A model generated the notes under the pieces. It did not search any database, was not told where the DNA came from, and was given only the letters and a program-made list of their open reading frames with translations. This document shows positions 1 to 7,963 of a DNA stretch of 32,800 nucleotides, one piece after another. A program made the position numbers and the translations under genes. This DNA is from Collinsella sp. (GTDB lineage Bacteria; Actinomycetota; Coriobacteriia; Coriobacteriales; Coriobacteriaceae), in contig DXMU01000021.1 in assembly GCA_019414025.1 (NCBI GenBank), positions 1 through 32,800 of the forward strand, given 5' to 3'. Within the stretch, counting starts at the first letter, position 1. The number at the start of each line of letters is the position of its first letter.

Positions 1-49
1 GTTCACCGTCCCCTTTGTGGTGGTTTGAGCGTTAAACGTGAACGTATCG

Positions 50-1210
50 CTACTTGGAGAGCTCGTCAGCGAGGGCCTCGATCTGAGCGCGCGAGGCGTC
101 GTTGAGCGAACCCAGGACGGTCACCTTGTTCTGCGTCAGGGTGATGTCCTTCATACCCTCGAGCTCCTTGGTCATAATCTTGGCAGCTGCGGGCGCCCAG
201 GAGCCGCCCTCGACGAGCGCCACCGTACGGTTCTGGTAGGCATGCTCGGCAAGCGTATGGATAAAGGTGCTCATGAATGGGAAGATCTCGCCCTGATAGG
301 TAATGGAAGCGAGTACCAGACGGTCATAGCGGAACGCGTCCTCAACGGCCTCGGCCATGTCGTCGCGAGCCAAGTCAAAGACGGAAACCTTCTGGCCGCG
401 AGCCTCGAGCGCAGATGCAAGCTCCTCAACGGCAGCCTTCAGATGGCCGTAGACGCTCGCGTAGGCAATGGTGATGCCCTCGTCCTCGGGCTGATAGCTC
501 GACCAGGTGTTGTAGGTGTCGAGGTAGTAGCCCAGGTTCTCGGTCAGCACGGGGCCATGAAGCGGGCAGATGATCTGGATGTCCAGGTCGGCGGCCTTCT
601 TGAGCACGGCCTGCACAAACTTGCCGAACTTGCCCACGATGCCAAAGTAGTAACGGCGCGCCTCGCAGGCCCACCCTTCCGGATCCTCGATGTCGTTGGC
701 GCCAAACTTGCCAAAGCCGTCGGCACTAAAGAGCACCTTGTCGGTAGCCTCGTAGGAGAAGAGTACCTCGGGCCAGTGAACGTTGGGGGCGCCGACAAAG
801 GTCAGGCTGTGGCCGCCCAGATCAAGCACGTCGCCCTCTTTGACAACCATCTTGCGCTCGGGGAAGTCGGTGCCAAAGTAGTTGACCATCATGCGGAAGG
901 CGCCCATGCTTGCCACAATCTGCGCCTGGGGATAGCGCTCCATAAAGGCGGCGACGCCGGCGGAGTGATCGGGCTCCATGTGATGGATGACCAGGTAGTC
1001 GGGCGTGCGGCCGTCGAGTACGGTCTCGAGGTTGCCGAGCCACTCGTCGACAAATCCGCCATCGACCGAATCGGCGACAGCGATCTTCTCGCCCAAGATA
1101 ACGTAGCTGTTGTATGCCATACCGTTCTCGGACACATCGTACTGGCCCTCGAACAGGTCGATGTCATGATCGTCAACGCCAATGTAGCGGATATCCTTGG
1201 TGATCTCCAT
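50..1210 (-). CDS. Flavodiiron protein (FprA/NorV-type oxygen or NO reductase)
   Basis: Predicted cytoplasmic flavodiiron protein, a family that reduces O2 to water and/or NO to N2O to protect anaerobes. The N-terminal half is a metallo-beta-lactamase-like domain with the di-iron signature H77-M-E79-P-D81-H82 (HxExDH). The C-terminal part, from about residue 250, is flavodoxin-like, with an FMN phosphate-loop-like stretch ITIAYASVYGHLK. The 386-residue length fits the two-domain class; no rubredoxin or flavin reductase domain is attached, so an external electron donor is expected. The start at 1210 is chosen because AGGAGG lies just upstream; a longer in-frame ATG at 1267 has no such site. 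The gene appears monocistronic. The 129 bases between it and the next gene hold its promoter region, including TATGAT on the minus strand. Substrate preference (O2 versus NO) cannot be read from the sequence. Confidence 0.93.
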   Translation of the reverse strand: MEITKDIRYIGVDDHDIDLFEGQYDVSENGMAYNSYVILGEKIAVADSVDGGFVDEWLGNLETVLDGRTPDYLVIHHMEPDHSAGVAAFMERYPQAQIVASMGAFRMMVNYFGTDFPERKMVVKEGDVLDLGGHSLTFVGAPNVHWPEVLFSYEATDKVLFSADGFGKFGANDIEDPEGWACEARRYYFGIVGKFGKFVQAVLKKAADLDIQIICPLHGPVLTENLGYYLDTYNTWSSYQPEDEGITIAYASVYGHLKAAVEELASALEARGQKVSVFDLARDDMAEAVEDAFRYDRLVLASITYQGEIFPFMSTFIHTLAEHAYQNRTVALVEGGSWAPAAAKIMTKELEGMKDITLTQNKVTVLGSLNDASRAQIEALADELSK

Positions 1211-1339
1211 CAGGCAAAGCCTCCTAGATAGACAAATGAACCCGTCTATCATAGCACTCGGCTGCATCCCAACAGCTATCTGCAGGCATCCTTACCGATT
1301 GTTATTAAAATGCGATAAATCGCCGTTTACCAGCACAAA

Positions 1340-2371
1340 CTATGAGCGCGGTATCGCCGTGCTATGTCGAATGATGAGCTGGCCGGGAATACGAATGGCA
1401 ACGGTTTTGCCCACCGTACCCGCCTCGGGAACCGCATGCTCAAACACCTCGCGCCCACGCTGATGCAAGTCGAATCGAACGGTCGTGAGCTCGTTGTGTG
1501 CTACAAAATCATCGAGCGAATCATCGACGCCCACCACGCTCACGTCCTCGGGCACGCGCAAGCCGCTATCGCGCAGCGCGGCGATGGCACCGTTTGCCAT
1601 TTGGTCGTTTGCCGCGTAAATCGCCGTCATGGTGCGGTCGTGCTCGGCCAGATATCTGCCGGCTTCGTATCCGCTGTTGGCAGACCAATCGCCCTCGAGC
1701 GGCGCCTGCGGCTTAATGTGCTTACGCTCGAGTGCATCCTGCCAACCGGCGCGACGAAACTGCTCGTCGACCGAGAACGACGGGCCGCCAATATAGCGAA
1801 TCTGATCGTGTCCCAGCTCAAACAGGTGATCCATAAGCAATAGCGAGCAGCCGTAATGGTCGGAATCGACTGTGGTCACGCGCGGATGCGCGTACATGGT
1901 AACGATGACCGTGCCAATGCCCGGCAACGGATCAAACGTCTCAAAATCGGGTGCCATGCGACTCATGCCGATAATGATGCCGTCCACGGGCAGCGCGGCC
2001 ATACGACGCGTGGCCTCGGCAAGCGAAAACTCCTCGGTCTTGGACATCTCGACCAGCGTGATGGCGCAATTATGCTCGCGAGCAGCGCTGGCGATGCCGT
2101 CGATCATTGAGAGGTTGCCAAACTTGGTGACATCGTTGACGCACAGGCCGACCGAATGGTAACGGCCGTCGCGCAGCGAGCGACCGGCATAACTCGGACG
2201 AAAGCCGAGCTCTTGCATAGCGGCCTGCACGCGCTGGCGCGTCTGCTCGTTGACGTTAGGCAAACCGTTGGCGACGCGCGAAACCGTCTGCTGCGAAACG
2301 CCAGCAGCGCGGGCGACGTCGGCCATGGAGACCGGACGCGTACCTGTATCGTTGGACGGGCGCCTTGCCAC
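1340..2371 (-). CDS. LacI-family transcriptional repressor, probable regulator of galKT
   Basis: LacI/GalR-type repressor of 343 residues with an N-terminal helix-turn-helix (SMADVARAAGVSQQTVSRVA), a hinge helix, and a periplasmic-binding-protein-like effector domain ending in the usual VSVVGVDDSL region. The GTG start at 2371 is preferred because GAAGGTG lies 6-10 bases upstream and because the N-terminus then aligns with the two paralogous repressors in this window. An ATG at 2440 would add about 23 residues that look non-coding. It is divergent from galK, and three matching palindromic sites lie between the two genes, so regulation of galK-galT and of itself is inferred. Recognition-helix residues equivalent to LacI Tyr17-Gln18 are Gln-Gln, unlike the other two repressors here. 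The effector, galactose or a derivative, is a guess from context. Confidence 0.9.
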   Translation of the reverse strand: MARRPSNDTGTRPVSMADVARAAGVSQQTVSRVANGLPNVNEQTRQRVQAAMQELGFRPSYAGRSLRDGRYHSVGLCVNDVTKFGNLSMIDGIASAAREHNCAITLVEMSKTEEFSLAEATRRMAALPVDGIIIGMSRMAPDFETFDPLPGIGTVIVTMYAHPRVTTVDSDHYGCSLLLMDHLFELGHDQIRYIGGPSFSVDEQFRRAGWQDALERKHIKPQAPLEGDWSANSGYEAGRYLAEHDRTMTAIYAANDQMANGAIAALRDSGLRVPEDVSVVGVDDSLDDFVAHNELTTVRFDLHQRGREVFEHAVPEAGTVGKTVAIRIPGQLIIRHSTAIPRS

Positions 2372-2463
2372 AGGATCACCTTCACCCTTGCGAGATCTGA
2401 ATAGCGTGAATGCCGGCCTGGGCAGAAACACGCCCTGCACCGAGGCCCGCTATCGTCGGACGC

Positions 2464-2479
2464 ATGTTAACGTACTCTA
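2464..2479. promoter_or_regulatory. Candidate LacI operator (gal site 1)
   Basis: ATGTTAACGTACTCTA matches the ATG-NNN-ACGT-NNN-CAT pattern of the two sites nearer galK, with the last half degenerate. It lies 92 bases upstream of the repressor start, so autoregulation is plausible. Confidence 0.55.
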
Positions 2480-2586
2480 CTTTTTCTATCTGCATCTTTT
2501 CTGCTTTATAAGTCCATACGACAGTACCGTTCACGGCTGTATTTCTACCGATTACCAGATTCTCAAAAAGTGACAAGCGATGTGTT

Positions 2587-2602
2587 ATGAGTACGTTAAC
2601 AT
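2587..2602. promoter_or_regulatory. Candidate LacI operator (gal site 2)
   Basis: ATGAGTACGTTAACAT fits ATG-NNN-ACGT-NNN-CAT exactly. Together with flanking bases it is an 18-base inverted copy of the site at 2651. Confidence 0.7.
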
Positions 2603-2650
2603 AGCCCGTAACGTGCGGTATCGTGGACACTTGGTTCATGCCGCTTCAAG

Positions 2651-2666
2651 TTGTTAACGTACTCAT
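2651..2666. promoter_or_regulatory. Candidate LacI operator (gal site 3)
   Basis: TTGTTAACGTACTCAT is the inverted counterpart of the site at 2587, with one substitution in the outer ATG. The shared 18-base core is TGTTAACGTACTCATAAC. It lies 43 bases before the galK start, where a bound repressor would block transcription. Confidence 0.7.
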
Positions 2667-2709
2667 AACGACGCAAAACTCACCCGTGCGCGCCAAGGAA
2701 AGGACTCCC

Positions 2710-3915
2710 ATGACCACCCCCGACGAAAAGACACTCGCCACGCTCACCAAGCTGTTTGAGGAGGAGTTTGGCCCCATCGGCGACCGCCAGGTGCTCTATG
2801 TGCACGCGCCCGGCCGCTCCGAGATCAGCGGCAACCACACCGACCACGAGGGTGGCCACGTTATCGCCGGCTCGCTCGATGTCGCTGTCGACGGCATTGC
2901 CGTGGCGACCGATTCCAACAAGGTTCGCGTCGCCGACGAGGGTTATCCTACGTTTGAGATCACGCTCGACACGCTGGATATTCAAGAGTCCGAGAAGGGC
3001 ACGTCCGCAAGCCTCGTGCGCGGTATGGCCCACGAGGTCGCAGGTCTCGGCGTTGAGCCCCAGGGCTTCGACTTTGCCTTTACCTGCTCCGTCCCCTCGG
3101 GTGGCGGCCTTTCCAGCTCCGCCGCTGTCGAGGCGGCTTACGGCCGCGCCATGGAGACGCTCTGGGGCGCGCCCGCCATTGAACCCGTCGCACTCGCCCA
3201 GATGAGCCAGCGCACCGAGAACAACTACTACGGCAAGCCCTGCGGTCTGATGGACCAAGCTGCCGTGTGTCTGGGCGGCCTCGCCTACATGGACTTTGAG
3301 GACCAGGCTCAGCCTAAGACCCAGAAGCTCGAGCTCAACTTTGAGGATCACGGCTATGCGCTCGTGCTCGTCAAGGTCGGCGCCGACCATGTGGCAGCCA
3401 CCGACGACTACGCCGCTGTTCCGCGCGAGATGCAGGACGTCGCCGCCGAGTTTGGCAAGGCACGCCTGTGCGAGGTAAACGTGGCGGACTTTGACGCCAA
3501 GCTCCCCGAGCTGCGCGCCAAGCTGGGCGACCGCGCCTGCCTGCGCGCCGTTCATTACTGGTACGAGAACGGCCTGGTCGATAAGCGCTGGGCGGCCCTG
3601 AACGCCGGCGACATTGACCAGTTCCTGGTCCTGACGCGTGAGTCCGGCGCCAGCTCCGCCATGTACCTGCAGAATGTTGTTGCCAAACTGGGTGCCGAGC
3701 AGCCTTCCATGTACGCGCTTGCTCTTGCCGAGCATGTGCTCGACGGCCGTGGCGCCGTTCGTATCCACGGCGGCGGCTTTGGCGGTACCATCCAGGCCTT
3801 CGTGCCGCTCGAGCTGGTCGACACCTTCATTGCCAAGATGAACGGCTGGCTTGGCGAGGGCTCTGCCCGCCACTACGCGATTTCTGACAAGGGGGCTTAC
3901 GCGGCATGGCTGTAA
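2710..3915 (+). CDS. galK: Galactokinase
   Basis: Phosphorylates alpha-D-galactose at C1 with ATP, the entry step of the Leloir pathway; cytoplasmic GHMP-family kinase. The 401 residues carry the galactokinase signature near the N-terminus (APGRSEISGNHTDHEGGH), the GHMP ATP-binding glycine/serine loop (PSGGGLSSSAAVE) and the C-terminal motif IHGGGFGGT. In the signature the typical GEHTD is GNHTD, a variant seen here rather than a loss of the His-Thr-Asp core. The start at 2710 has a good AAGGAAAGGA site upstream; an in-frame ATG at 2623 would run through the operators. Its last bases overlap the start of galT, so the two genes are transcribed and probably translationally coupled. Regulation by the divergent LacI repressor is inferred from the operators. 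Confidence 0.96.
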   Translation: MTTPDEKTLATLTKLFEEEFGPIGDRQVLYVHAPGRSEISGNHTDHEGGHVIAGSLDVAVDGIAVATDSNKVRVADEGYPTFEITLDTLDIQESEKGTSASLVRGMAHEVAGLGVEPQGFDFAFTCSVPSGGGLSSSAAVEAAYGRAMETLWGAPAIEPVALAQMSQRTENNYYGKPCGLMDQAAVCLGGLAYMDFEDQAQPKTQKLELNFEDHGYALVLVKVGADHVAATDDYAAVPREMQDVAAEFGKARLCEVNVADFDAKLPELRAKLGDRACLRAVHYWYENGLVDKRWAALNAGDIDQFLVLTRESGASSAMYLQNVVAKLGAEQPSMYALALAEHVLDGRGAVRIHGGGFGGTIQAFVPLELVDTFIAKMNGWLGEGSARHYAISDKGAYAAWL

Positions 3916-5534
3916 TGACTGATGTGCGCGAGGCCGCGCAGGGCCTCATCGAATATGCCATCCACCGATCGATGATCGGCCAGGACGATCGCATCTGGGC
4001 ATACAACACCGTTCTCGAGTGCATCGGCGCCACGGGGCCGGCACTCGACATGGCCTGGGCACTCCAGGTTGAGAAACTCTCGCTCTTGCACCCCGATACC
4101 CTGCCCGACTTTGACCTTGAAGGCACGCTTGCCGCGCTTGCCGAGACTGCCGTTGCCAACGGTGCTGCCGAGGACACGGCGTCGGGCCGCGATCGCATCG
4201 CCATGTGCATCATGGGCGCGCTCATGCCGAGGCCTTCGGTTGTAAACGAGGAATTCAATGGGCGTATGGGCGTCAACGAGCCCCGTGCCGCGACCGACTG
4301 GTTCTACGGCCTGTGCTGCGACGCCGGCTACGTGCGCCGTGCCGCCATCGCGCGCAACATCAAATGGAGCACCCCCACCAACTGGGGCGATCTTGAGATC
4401 ACCATCAACCTGTCCAAGCCCGAGAAGGACCCGCGCGATATCGCCGCGGCAGGTGCAGCTAAGAACACGGACGAGAAGTATCCCGCCTGCCAGCTCTGCA
4501 TCGAAAACGAGGGCTATCCCGGACGCTCCGCCGCAGCCGACGGCGGAGCTCACCCCGCCCGCCAGAATCTGCGCGTTATCCCCATCCAGCTCGACGGCGA
4601 GCGCTGGGGCTTCCAGTACAGCCCGTACGCGTACTTTAACGAGCACTGCATTGCCATGAGCTCCGAGCATCGTCCGATGCACGTCGACCGCAAGGGCCTG
4701 ACCTGCCTGCTCGACTTTGTGGACCTGTTCCCGCATTACTTCATCGGCTCCAACGCCGACCTGCCCATCGTGGGCGGCTCGATCTTGTCGCACGACCACT
4801 TCCAGGGCGGCGCACACGAGTTCCCCATGATGCACGCCGCCGAGGTCTCGCAGTTTAGCGTACCCGGTTTTGACCAGGTCAGCGGTAGCGTGCTGCAGTG
4901 GCCGCTCTCGGTGCTGCGCCTGCGCTCGCATGACCGCGCTCAGCTGCTCGATGCCGCCGAGAAGATTATCCTCGCCTGGCGCGAGTGGAGCGATGAGTCT
5001 GTTGGCGTCATCGCGCACACAGCCGATGGCGTGGCGCACAATACCGTGACGCCCGTCATTCGCCGCGTAGACTCCCGCGGCAACGCCGGCGGCGAAATCT
5101 ACGAGGCCTACCTGGCGCTTCGCTGCAACATCACGACCGACGAGCACCCGCTGGGCGTGTTCCACCCGCATGCCGAGTTTCACCATATTAAGAAGGAGAA
5201 CATCGGCCTGATCGAGGTCATGGGCCTGGCCATTTTGCCGCCGCGTCTGGTTCCCGAGCTCGGCGCTGTCCGCGAGCACCTGCTGGCGGCCAAAGCCGAT
5301 ACCAGCTACGACCTTGCCGGCGCGCTCGAGGGCGACGACCTCTGCCGTAGCCATGCCGCGTGGGCCGAGGATGTCTATGCCCGCCGCGCCGACGAGCTTA
5401 CGGCGGATAGCGCCATCGGCATCCTGCACGAGGAAGTCGGCGTAGTGTTTGGCCACGTGCTCGACAACGCCGGCGTCTTTAAGTGGGACGAAGCCGGCCG
5501 CGCCGCCCAACAGCGCTTTATCGACTCACTGTAA
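3906..5534 (+). CDS. galT: UTP/UDP-glucose--hexose-1-phosphate uridylyltransferase, class II
   Basis: Transfers UMP between UDP-glucose and galactose-1-phosphate, the second Leloir step. The 542 residues match the class II (GalT2) family seen in Gram-positive bacteria, not the HPH-type class I enzyme. Landmarks are YPACQLCIENEGYPGR, NPYAYF-like SPYAYFNEHCI, GGSILSHDHFQGG and FHHIKKENIGLIEVMGLAILPPRL. The start at 3906 overlaps the galK end by 10 bases and has AAGGGGG about 10 bases upstream; ATG 3915, in a TAATG overlap, is a possible alternative. A 33-bp repeat begins right at the stop codon, followed by a strong terminator. No galE is present in the window, so UDP-galactose epimerisation must be encoded elsewhere. 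Confidence 0.95.
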   Translation: MAVMTDVREAAQGLIEYAIHRSMIGQDDRIWAYNTVLECIGATGPALDMAWALQVEKLSLLHPDTLPDFDLEGTLAALAETAVANGAAEDTASGRDRIAMCIMGALMPRPSVVNEEFNGRMGVNEPRAATDWFYGLCCDAGYVRRAAIARNIKWSTPTNWGDLEITINLSKPEKDPRDIAAAGAAKNTDEKYPACQLCIENEGYPGRSAAADGGAHPARQNLRVIPIQLDGERWGFQYSPYAYFNEHCIAMSSEHRPMHVDRKGLTCLLDFVDLFPHYFIGSNADLPIVGGSILSHDHFQGGAHEFPMMHAAEVSQFSVPGFDQVSGSVLQWPLSVLRLRSHDRAQLLDAAEKIILAWREWSDESVGVIAHTADGVAHNTVTPVIRRVDSRGNAGGEIYEAYLALRCNITTDEHPLGVFHPHAEFHHIKKENIGLIEVMGLAILPPRLVPELGAVREHLLAAKADTSYDLAGALEGDDLCRSHAAWAEDVYARRADELTADSAIGILHEEVGVVFGHVLDNAGVFKWDEAGRAAQQRFIDSL

Positions 5535-5567
5535 TGATCCCTTGGGGACGGAGGAAAACGGATCATT
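5533..5567. repeat. 33-bp stop-codon-abutting palindromic repeat, copy 1
   Basis: AATGATCC and GGATCATT arms flank a loop containing TTGGGGACGGAGGAAAAC. It begins at the galT stop codon. An identical core lies at 24917-24949 at the end of another gene, in the same orientation relative to that gene. Confidence 0.75.
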
Positions 5568-5580
5568 TCGTCTTCAAGAC

Positions 5581-5621
5581 AACGGCGCCCGCCGGCAACG
5601 TCGCCGGCGGGCGCCGTTTTT
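5581..5621 (+). terminator. Rho-independent terminator after galT
   Basis: A perfect 14-bp stem (CGGCGCCCGCCGGC with its complement), a 6-base loop and then five T residues. It closes the galK-galT operon. Confidence 0.92.
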
Positions 5622-5626
5622 GAGTG

Positions 5627-5702
5627 TAGTCATTAGGGACGCTCTTTAGTCATTGGGGACGCTCTTAAACGACTAGTCATTAAAGAGCGTCCCCAATGAC
5701 TA
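5627..5702. repeat. TAGTCATTGGGGACG hairpin repeat, copy 1
   Basis: Two direct 20-base copies of TAGTCATTGGGGACGCTCTT (5627-5646 with one mismatch, and 5647-5666) are followed by a perfect inverted copy at 5683-5702. The spacer contains AAACGACTAGTCATT. A related copy lies at 10564-10607. Confidence 0.8.
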
Positions 5703-5716
5703 CGTCGATGTTTTGG

Positions 5717-5868
5717 CAACGACAGCGAAAACCCGCCAGAGCGGGCAAGGTGCCTTGAAGTGAGGCGGCATTGACCTTCTGGTCATGCCGCCGAAGTTGA
5801 AAGGCAGATTGCCGCTCTGGCGGGTTTGCAGCGTCTGCTGGTTACGCGGTTTGGTAAAACCGCGTAAC
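5717..5868 (+). ncRNA. Two-hairpin structured element, copy 1 (candidate structured RNA)
   Basis: Homologous to 7964-8110. Hairpin 1 (5729-5827, 99 nt) has an outer 14-bp stem, a purine bulge (5743), GGCAA/TTGCC, a purine-rich internal loop, a TGCC/GGCA stem, tandem G-A juxtapositions, and an apical GGCGGCA...TGCCGCC stem capped by TGACC-TTCT-GGTCA. Hairpin 2 (5841-5868) is a 12-bp stem with a GGTA loop. Compared with copy 2 the outer stem and hairpin 2 differ in sequence but still pair. Where pairs differ, the plus strand keeps G-U pairs, which would be A-C mismatches on the minus strand, so I place it on plus. It ends one base before the lacC stop. Identity with a named RNA family, such as the Collinsella-1 motif, could not be checked. 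Confidence 0.6.
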
Positions 5869-5869
5869 T

Positions 5870-6805
5870 CTACAGTTCAGTCACGACAACGTTGTTGAAG
5901 ATTTCATCCCAGCGGTCCATGACCAGGTGGCCGGTCTTGGGATCCATGGCGTTGAGCTTGCCGCAGGTATTGGCGGTCTTGAGCACCGTGACATCGTCGG
6001 CACCAGCAGCAATGGCATGCGCAAAGCCGGCGATGGTCGAGTCGCCGGAACCCGTCGCGTTCACAGCCGCAATCGCGGGCGTCTTGGCGCGGAACGCGCG
6101 ACCCTCATGGAAGCCCACCGACCCGGCAGCGCCCATCGATACGACAACCCAGGGGATACCGGCAAAGCGGCCATCGGCGGCAAGCGCCTCGCGCAGGGCA
6201 TCGACATCATCGGTCGTAAAGGACGTACCCAGTAGGCCGTTAATCTCGGTCAGGTTGGGCTTTACGAGCTCAGGCTTAGCGTCGGACTCCAGCGCGGCCT
6301 CCAGCGATGCACCCGAAGTGTCGAGCAGCACCTTGGCGCCCGCCTCCTCGGCAATCTTGACGAGCTCGGCATAGTAGCCAGCATCGACGCCACGCGGCAG
6401 CGAACCCGAAAGCGTCACGACGTCCGCCTTCGCTGCAAGCTCGGCGAACTTTGCCGTAAAGGCCTCGAGCTCGGCAGGCGCAATCTGCGGACCGCTCTCC
6501 AACAGCTCGGTCTGATTACCCTCGTGCAGAATATTCAGGCAAATGCGCGTCTCACCGGCGATGGGCACAAAGTCGTTCTTGACGCCGTCGGCATCCATAA
6601 GCTCGGCCATATAGGCACCCATGTGGGCGCCGAGCAGGCCGGTCGCGAGCACATCGTCGCCCAACTGCAGCAGCACGCGGCTCACGTTGAGACCCTTACC
6701 GCCAGCGGTCTTTTCGGGCGTCACGCGGTTCACGTCGTCGATGATCAGCTTGTCGAGTTGATAGCGCGTATCGATCGACGGGTTCATGGTAACGGTCAGA
6801 ATCAT
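5870..6805 (-). CDS. lacC: Tagatose-6-phosphate kinase (PfkB family; LacC/FruK-like)
   Basis: Predicted ATP-dependent kinase turning D-tagatose-6-phosphate into tagatose-1,6-bisphosphate. The 311 residues show PfkB hallmarks: the N-terminal MILTVTMNPSIDTRYQ, the first signature GGKGLNVSRVLLQLG, and the C-terminal VNATGSGDSTIAGF with the catalytic Asp in GSGD. LacC and 1-phosphofructokinase (FruK) are close relatives and motifs alone do not separate them; the call rests on lacA, lacB and lacG nearby and no fructose PTS. The start at 6805 is preferred, with CAGGAG upstream; ATG 6850 adds a poor-looking extension. The lacX stop lies 56 bases upstream on the same strand. No lacD aldolase follows it, since the next gene is convergent galT. 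Confidence 0.82.
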   Translation of the reverse strand: MILTVTMNPSIDTRYQLDKLIIDDVNRVTPEKTAGGKGLNVSRVLLQLGDDVLATGLLGAHMGAYMAELMDADGVKNDFVPIAGETRICLNILHEGNQTELLESGPQIAPAELEAFTAKFAELAAKADVVTLSGSLPRGVDAGYYAELVKIAEEAGAKVLLDTSGASLEAALESDAKPELVKPNLTEINGLLGTSFTTDDVDALREALAADGRFAGIPWVVVSMGAAGSVGFHEGRAFRAKTPAIAAVNATGSGDSTIAGFAHAIAAGADDVTVLKTANTCGKLNAMDPKTGHLVMDRWDEIFNNVVVTEL

Positions 6806-6861
6806 GTTGAACTCCTGTTTCCGGGGCACGACGTGTGCGACCCCAAACATACGATAGCTCT

Positions 6862-7743
6862 TTAAAGGATCTCGATCTCAAAACCGCGGGTGACGGTCTC
6901 CCCCGGCTTGGCAACCAGGCAGCCACGCTTGTGCTCCAGAATATCGTCCTCGTCGGAGCAGGTGGACAGGCCGCCCCACGGTTCCACGGCCACAAAGTCG
7001 CCTTCGGGCTTGCTCCACACAATCAGGTACGGCATATCGCGGAACGTTAGGCGCACGCCCTTGTCCTCGGTTTTCTTGGTCAGCGTAACCACGCGGCTCT
7101 CGAGCACGTCAAAGATGGTCTCCGCGAAGTCGAAAAGTTCGTGGGTCAGCGACAGGTTCTGGCCGATCATGGGGTTCTTGCTGCGATGCTCAACATCAAT
7201 CAGGCCCGTCGAGGGGACGGCAGTACAAAGCTCGGCGGCCTCACGCTGCTCAAAACGGAGCTCGTAATCGTCATAGGACTCGCCCTCGTCGAGCGGGCAC
7301 GTAAAGCCGGGGTGACCGCCCACAAAGAACGGCATGTCCTCGGTACCCTCATTGGTCACCTCGTACGACACGGCCACCTTTTCCGAATCGATCGCGTAAC
7401 GAGCAACGATCTTAAACGGATACGGATACTGCTCGAGCAGCTCGGCGTGGTCGGCAGAGCTTAGGCTCAGCGCAACCATGTTGTCACCCTGCTCCTCGAG
7501 CTTCCACTCCTGCTTGCGGGCAAAGCCGTGGCGGGCAAGCTTGACCTCGCGGCCGCCCATGGTCATCGCGCGACCGTTACGAAGGCCGCCGCAAATCGGA
7601 AAGCAAATGGGCGCCTGGCCCGACCAGACCGAAGGATCGCCCTGCCACAGGTACTCGCGACCGTTGGCTTTAATCGAAGTGAACGATCCGCCAGCCGTGC
7701 TCAGTGTCACACGAACAGAACCGTTATCAAGAACAAACTCCAT
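6862..7743 (-). CDS. lacX: LacX-like aldose 1-epimerase family protein
   Basis: Galactose-mutarotase-fold protein of 293 residues, resembling LacX proteins found with lac PTS operons in lactococci. It probably interconverts anomers of a sugar or sugar phosphate, but the exact substrate is not established for the family. Visible family features are WQGDPSVWSGQAPICFPICG near the N-terminus, a RHGFAR segment containing a conserved His, and GGHPGF about the middle, the second conserved His region. It has no signal peptide and should be cytoplasmic. It lies between lacB and lacC on the same strand. The 374-base gap upstream, containing a structured element, suggests its own promoter or processing. 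It is much shorter than and different from the GalM at 23568, so the two are not recent duplicates. Confidence 0.85.
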   Translation of the reverse strand: MEFVLDNGSVRVTLSTAGGSFTSIKANGREYLWQGDPSVWSGQAPICFPICGGLRNGRAMTMGGREVKLARHGFARKQEWKLEEQGDNMVALSLSSADHAELLEQYPYPFKIVARYAIDSEKVAVSYEVTNEGTEDMPFFVGGHPGFTCPLDEGESYDDYELRFEQREAAELCTAVPSTGLIDVEHRSKNPMIGQNLSLTHELFDFAETIFDVLESRVVTLTKKTEDKGVRLTFRDMPYLIVWSKPEGDFVAVEPWGGLSTCSDEDDILEHKRGCLVAKPGETVTRGFEIEIL

Positions 7744-7963
7744 AGGAGCCTTCCCTTTCGTACGCCAGCCCGCCGAGTCAGTGGGGCTGATAGAAAACCG
7801 GCCCGCGCCCCCTCACAGAAACGCGAGCCGTCAATTGAAAAGCTGCAGAATGCCAGGGACCGCCAAGAGCGAAGCACTCAAGCCAAGCAAGCAAACGTGT
7901 TATCGGAGCAACTTGCCAAACCAAAAGACTTCGCCGCAACAGAGGTAACCCCGCAGGTCACCT
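7744..7963. other. Intergenic region upstream of lacX, no gene seen
   Basis: About 220 bases between the lacX start and the structured element. It contains the lacX ribosome-binding region (AAGGGAAGG just before the start) and presumably a minus-strand promoter. I see no convincing reading frame or repeat in it. Confidence 0.5.

Noticed and set aside
3897..5510. A 537-codon minus-strand frame opposite galT
   Set aside because: Shadow of galT, which has clear class II motifs; no start site or domain.
5717..5868. Structured element considered as an integron attC site
   Set aside because: There is a conserved extrahelical base, but no clear core sites (RYYYAAC/GTTRRRY pairing at the ends), no integrase and no cassette array in the window.
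5829..5868. Hairpin 2 of the structured element considered as a terminator
   Set aside because: No T-run follows on the plus strand, and on the minus strand the bases after it are CAGCAG.
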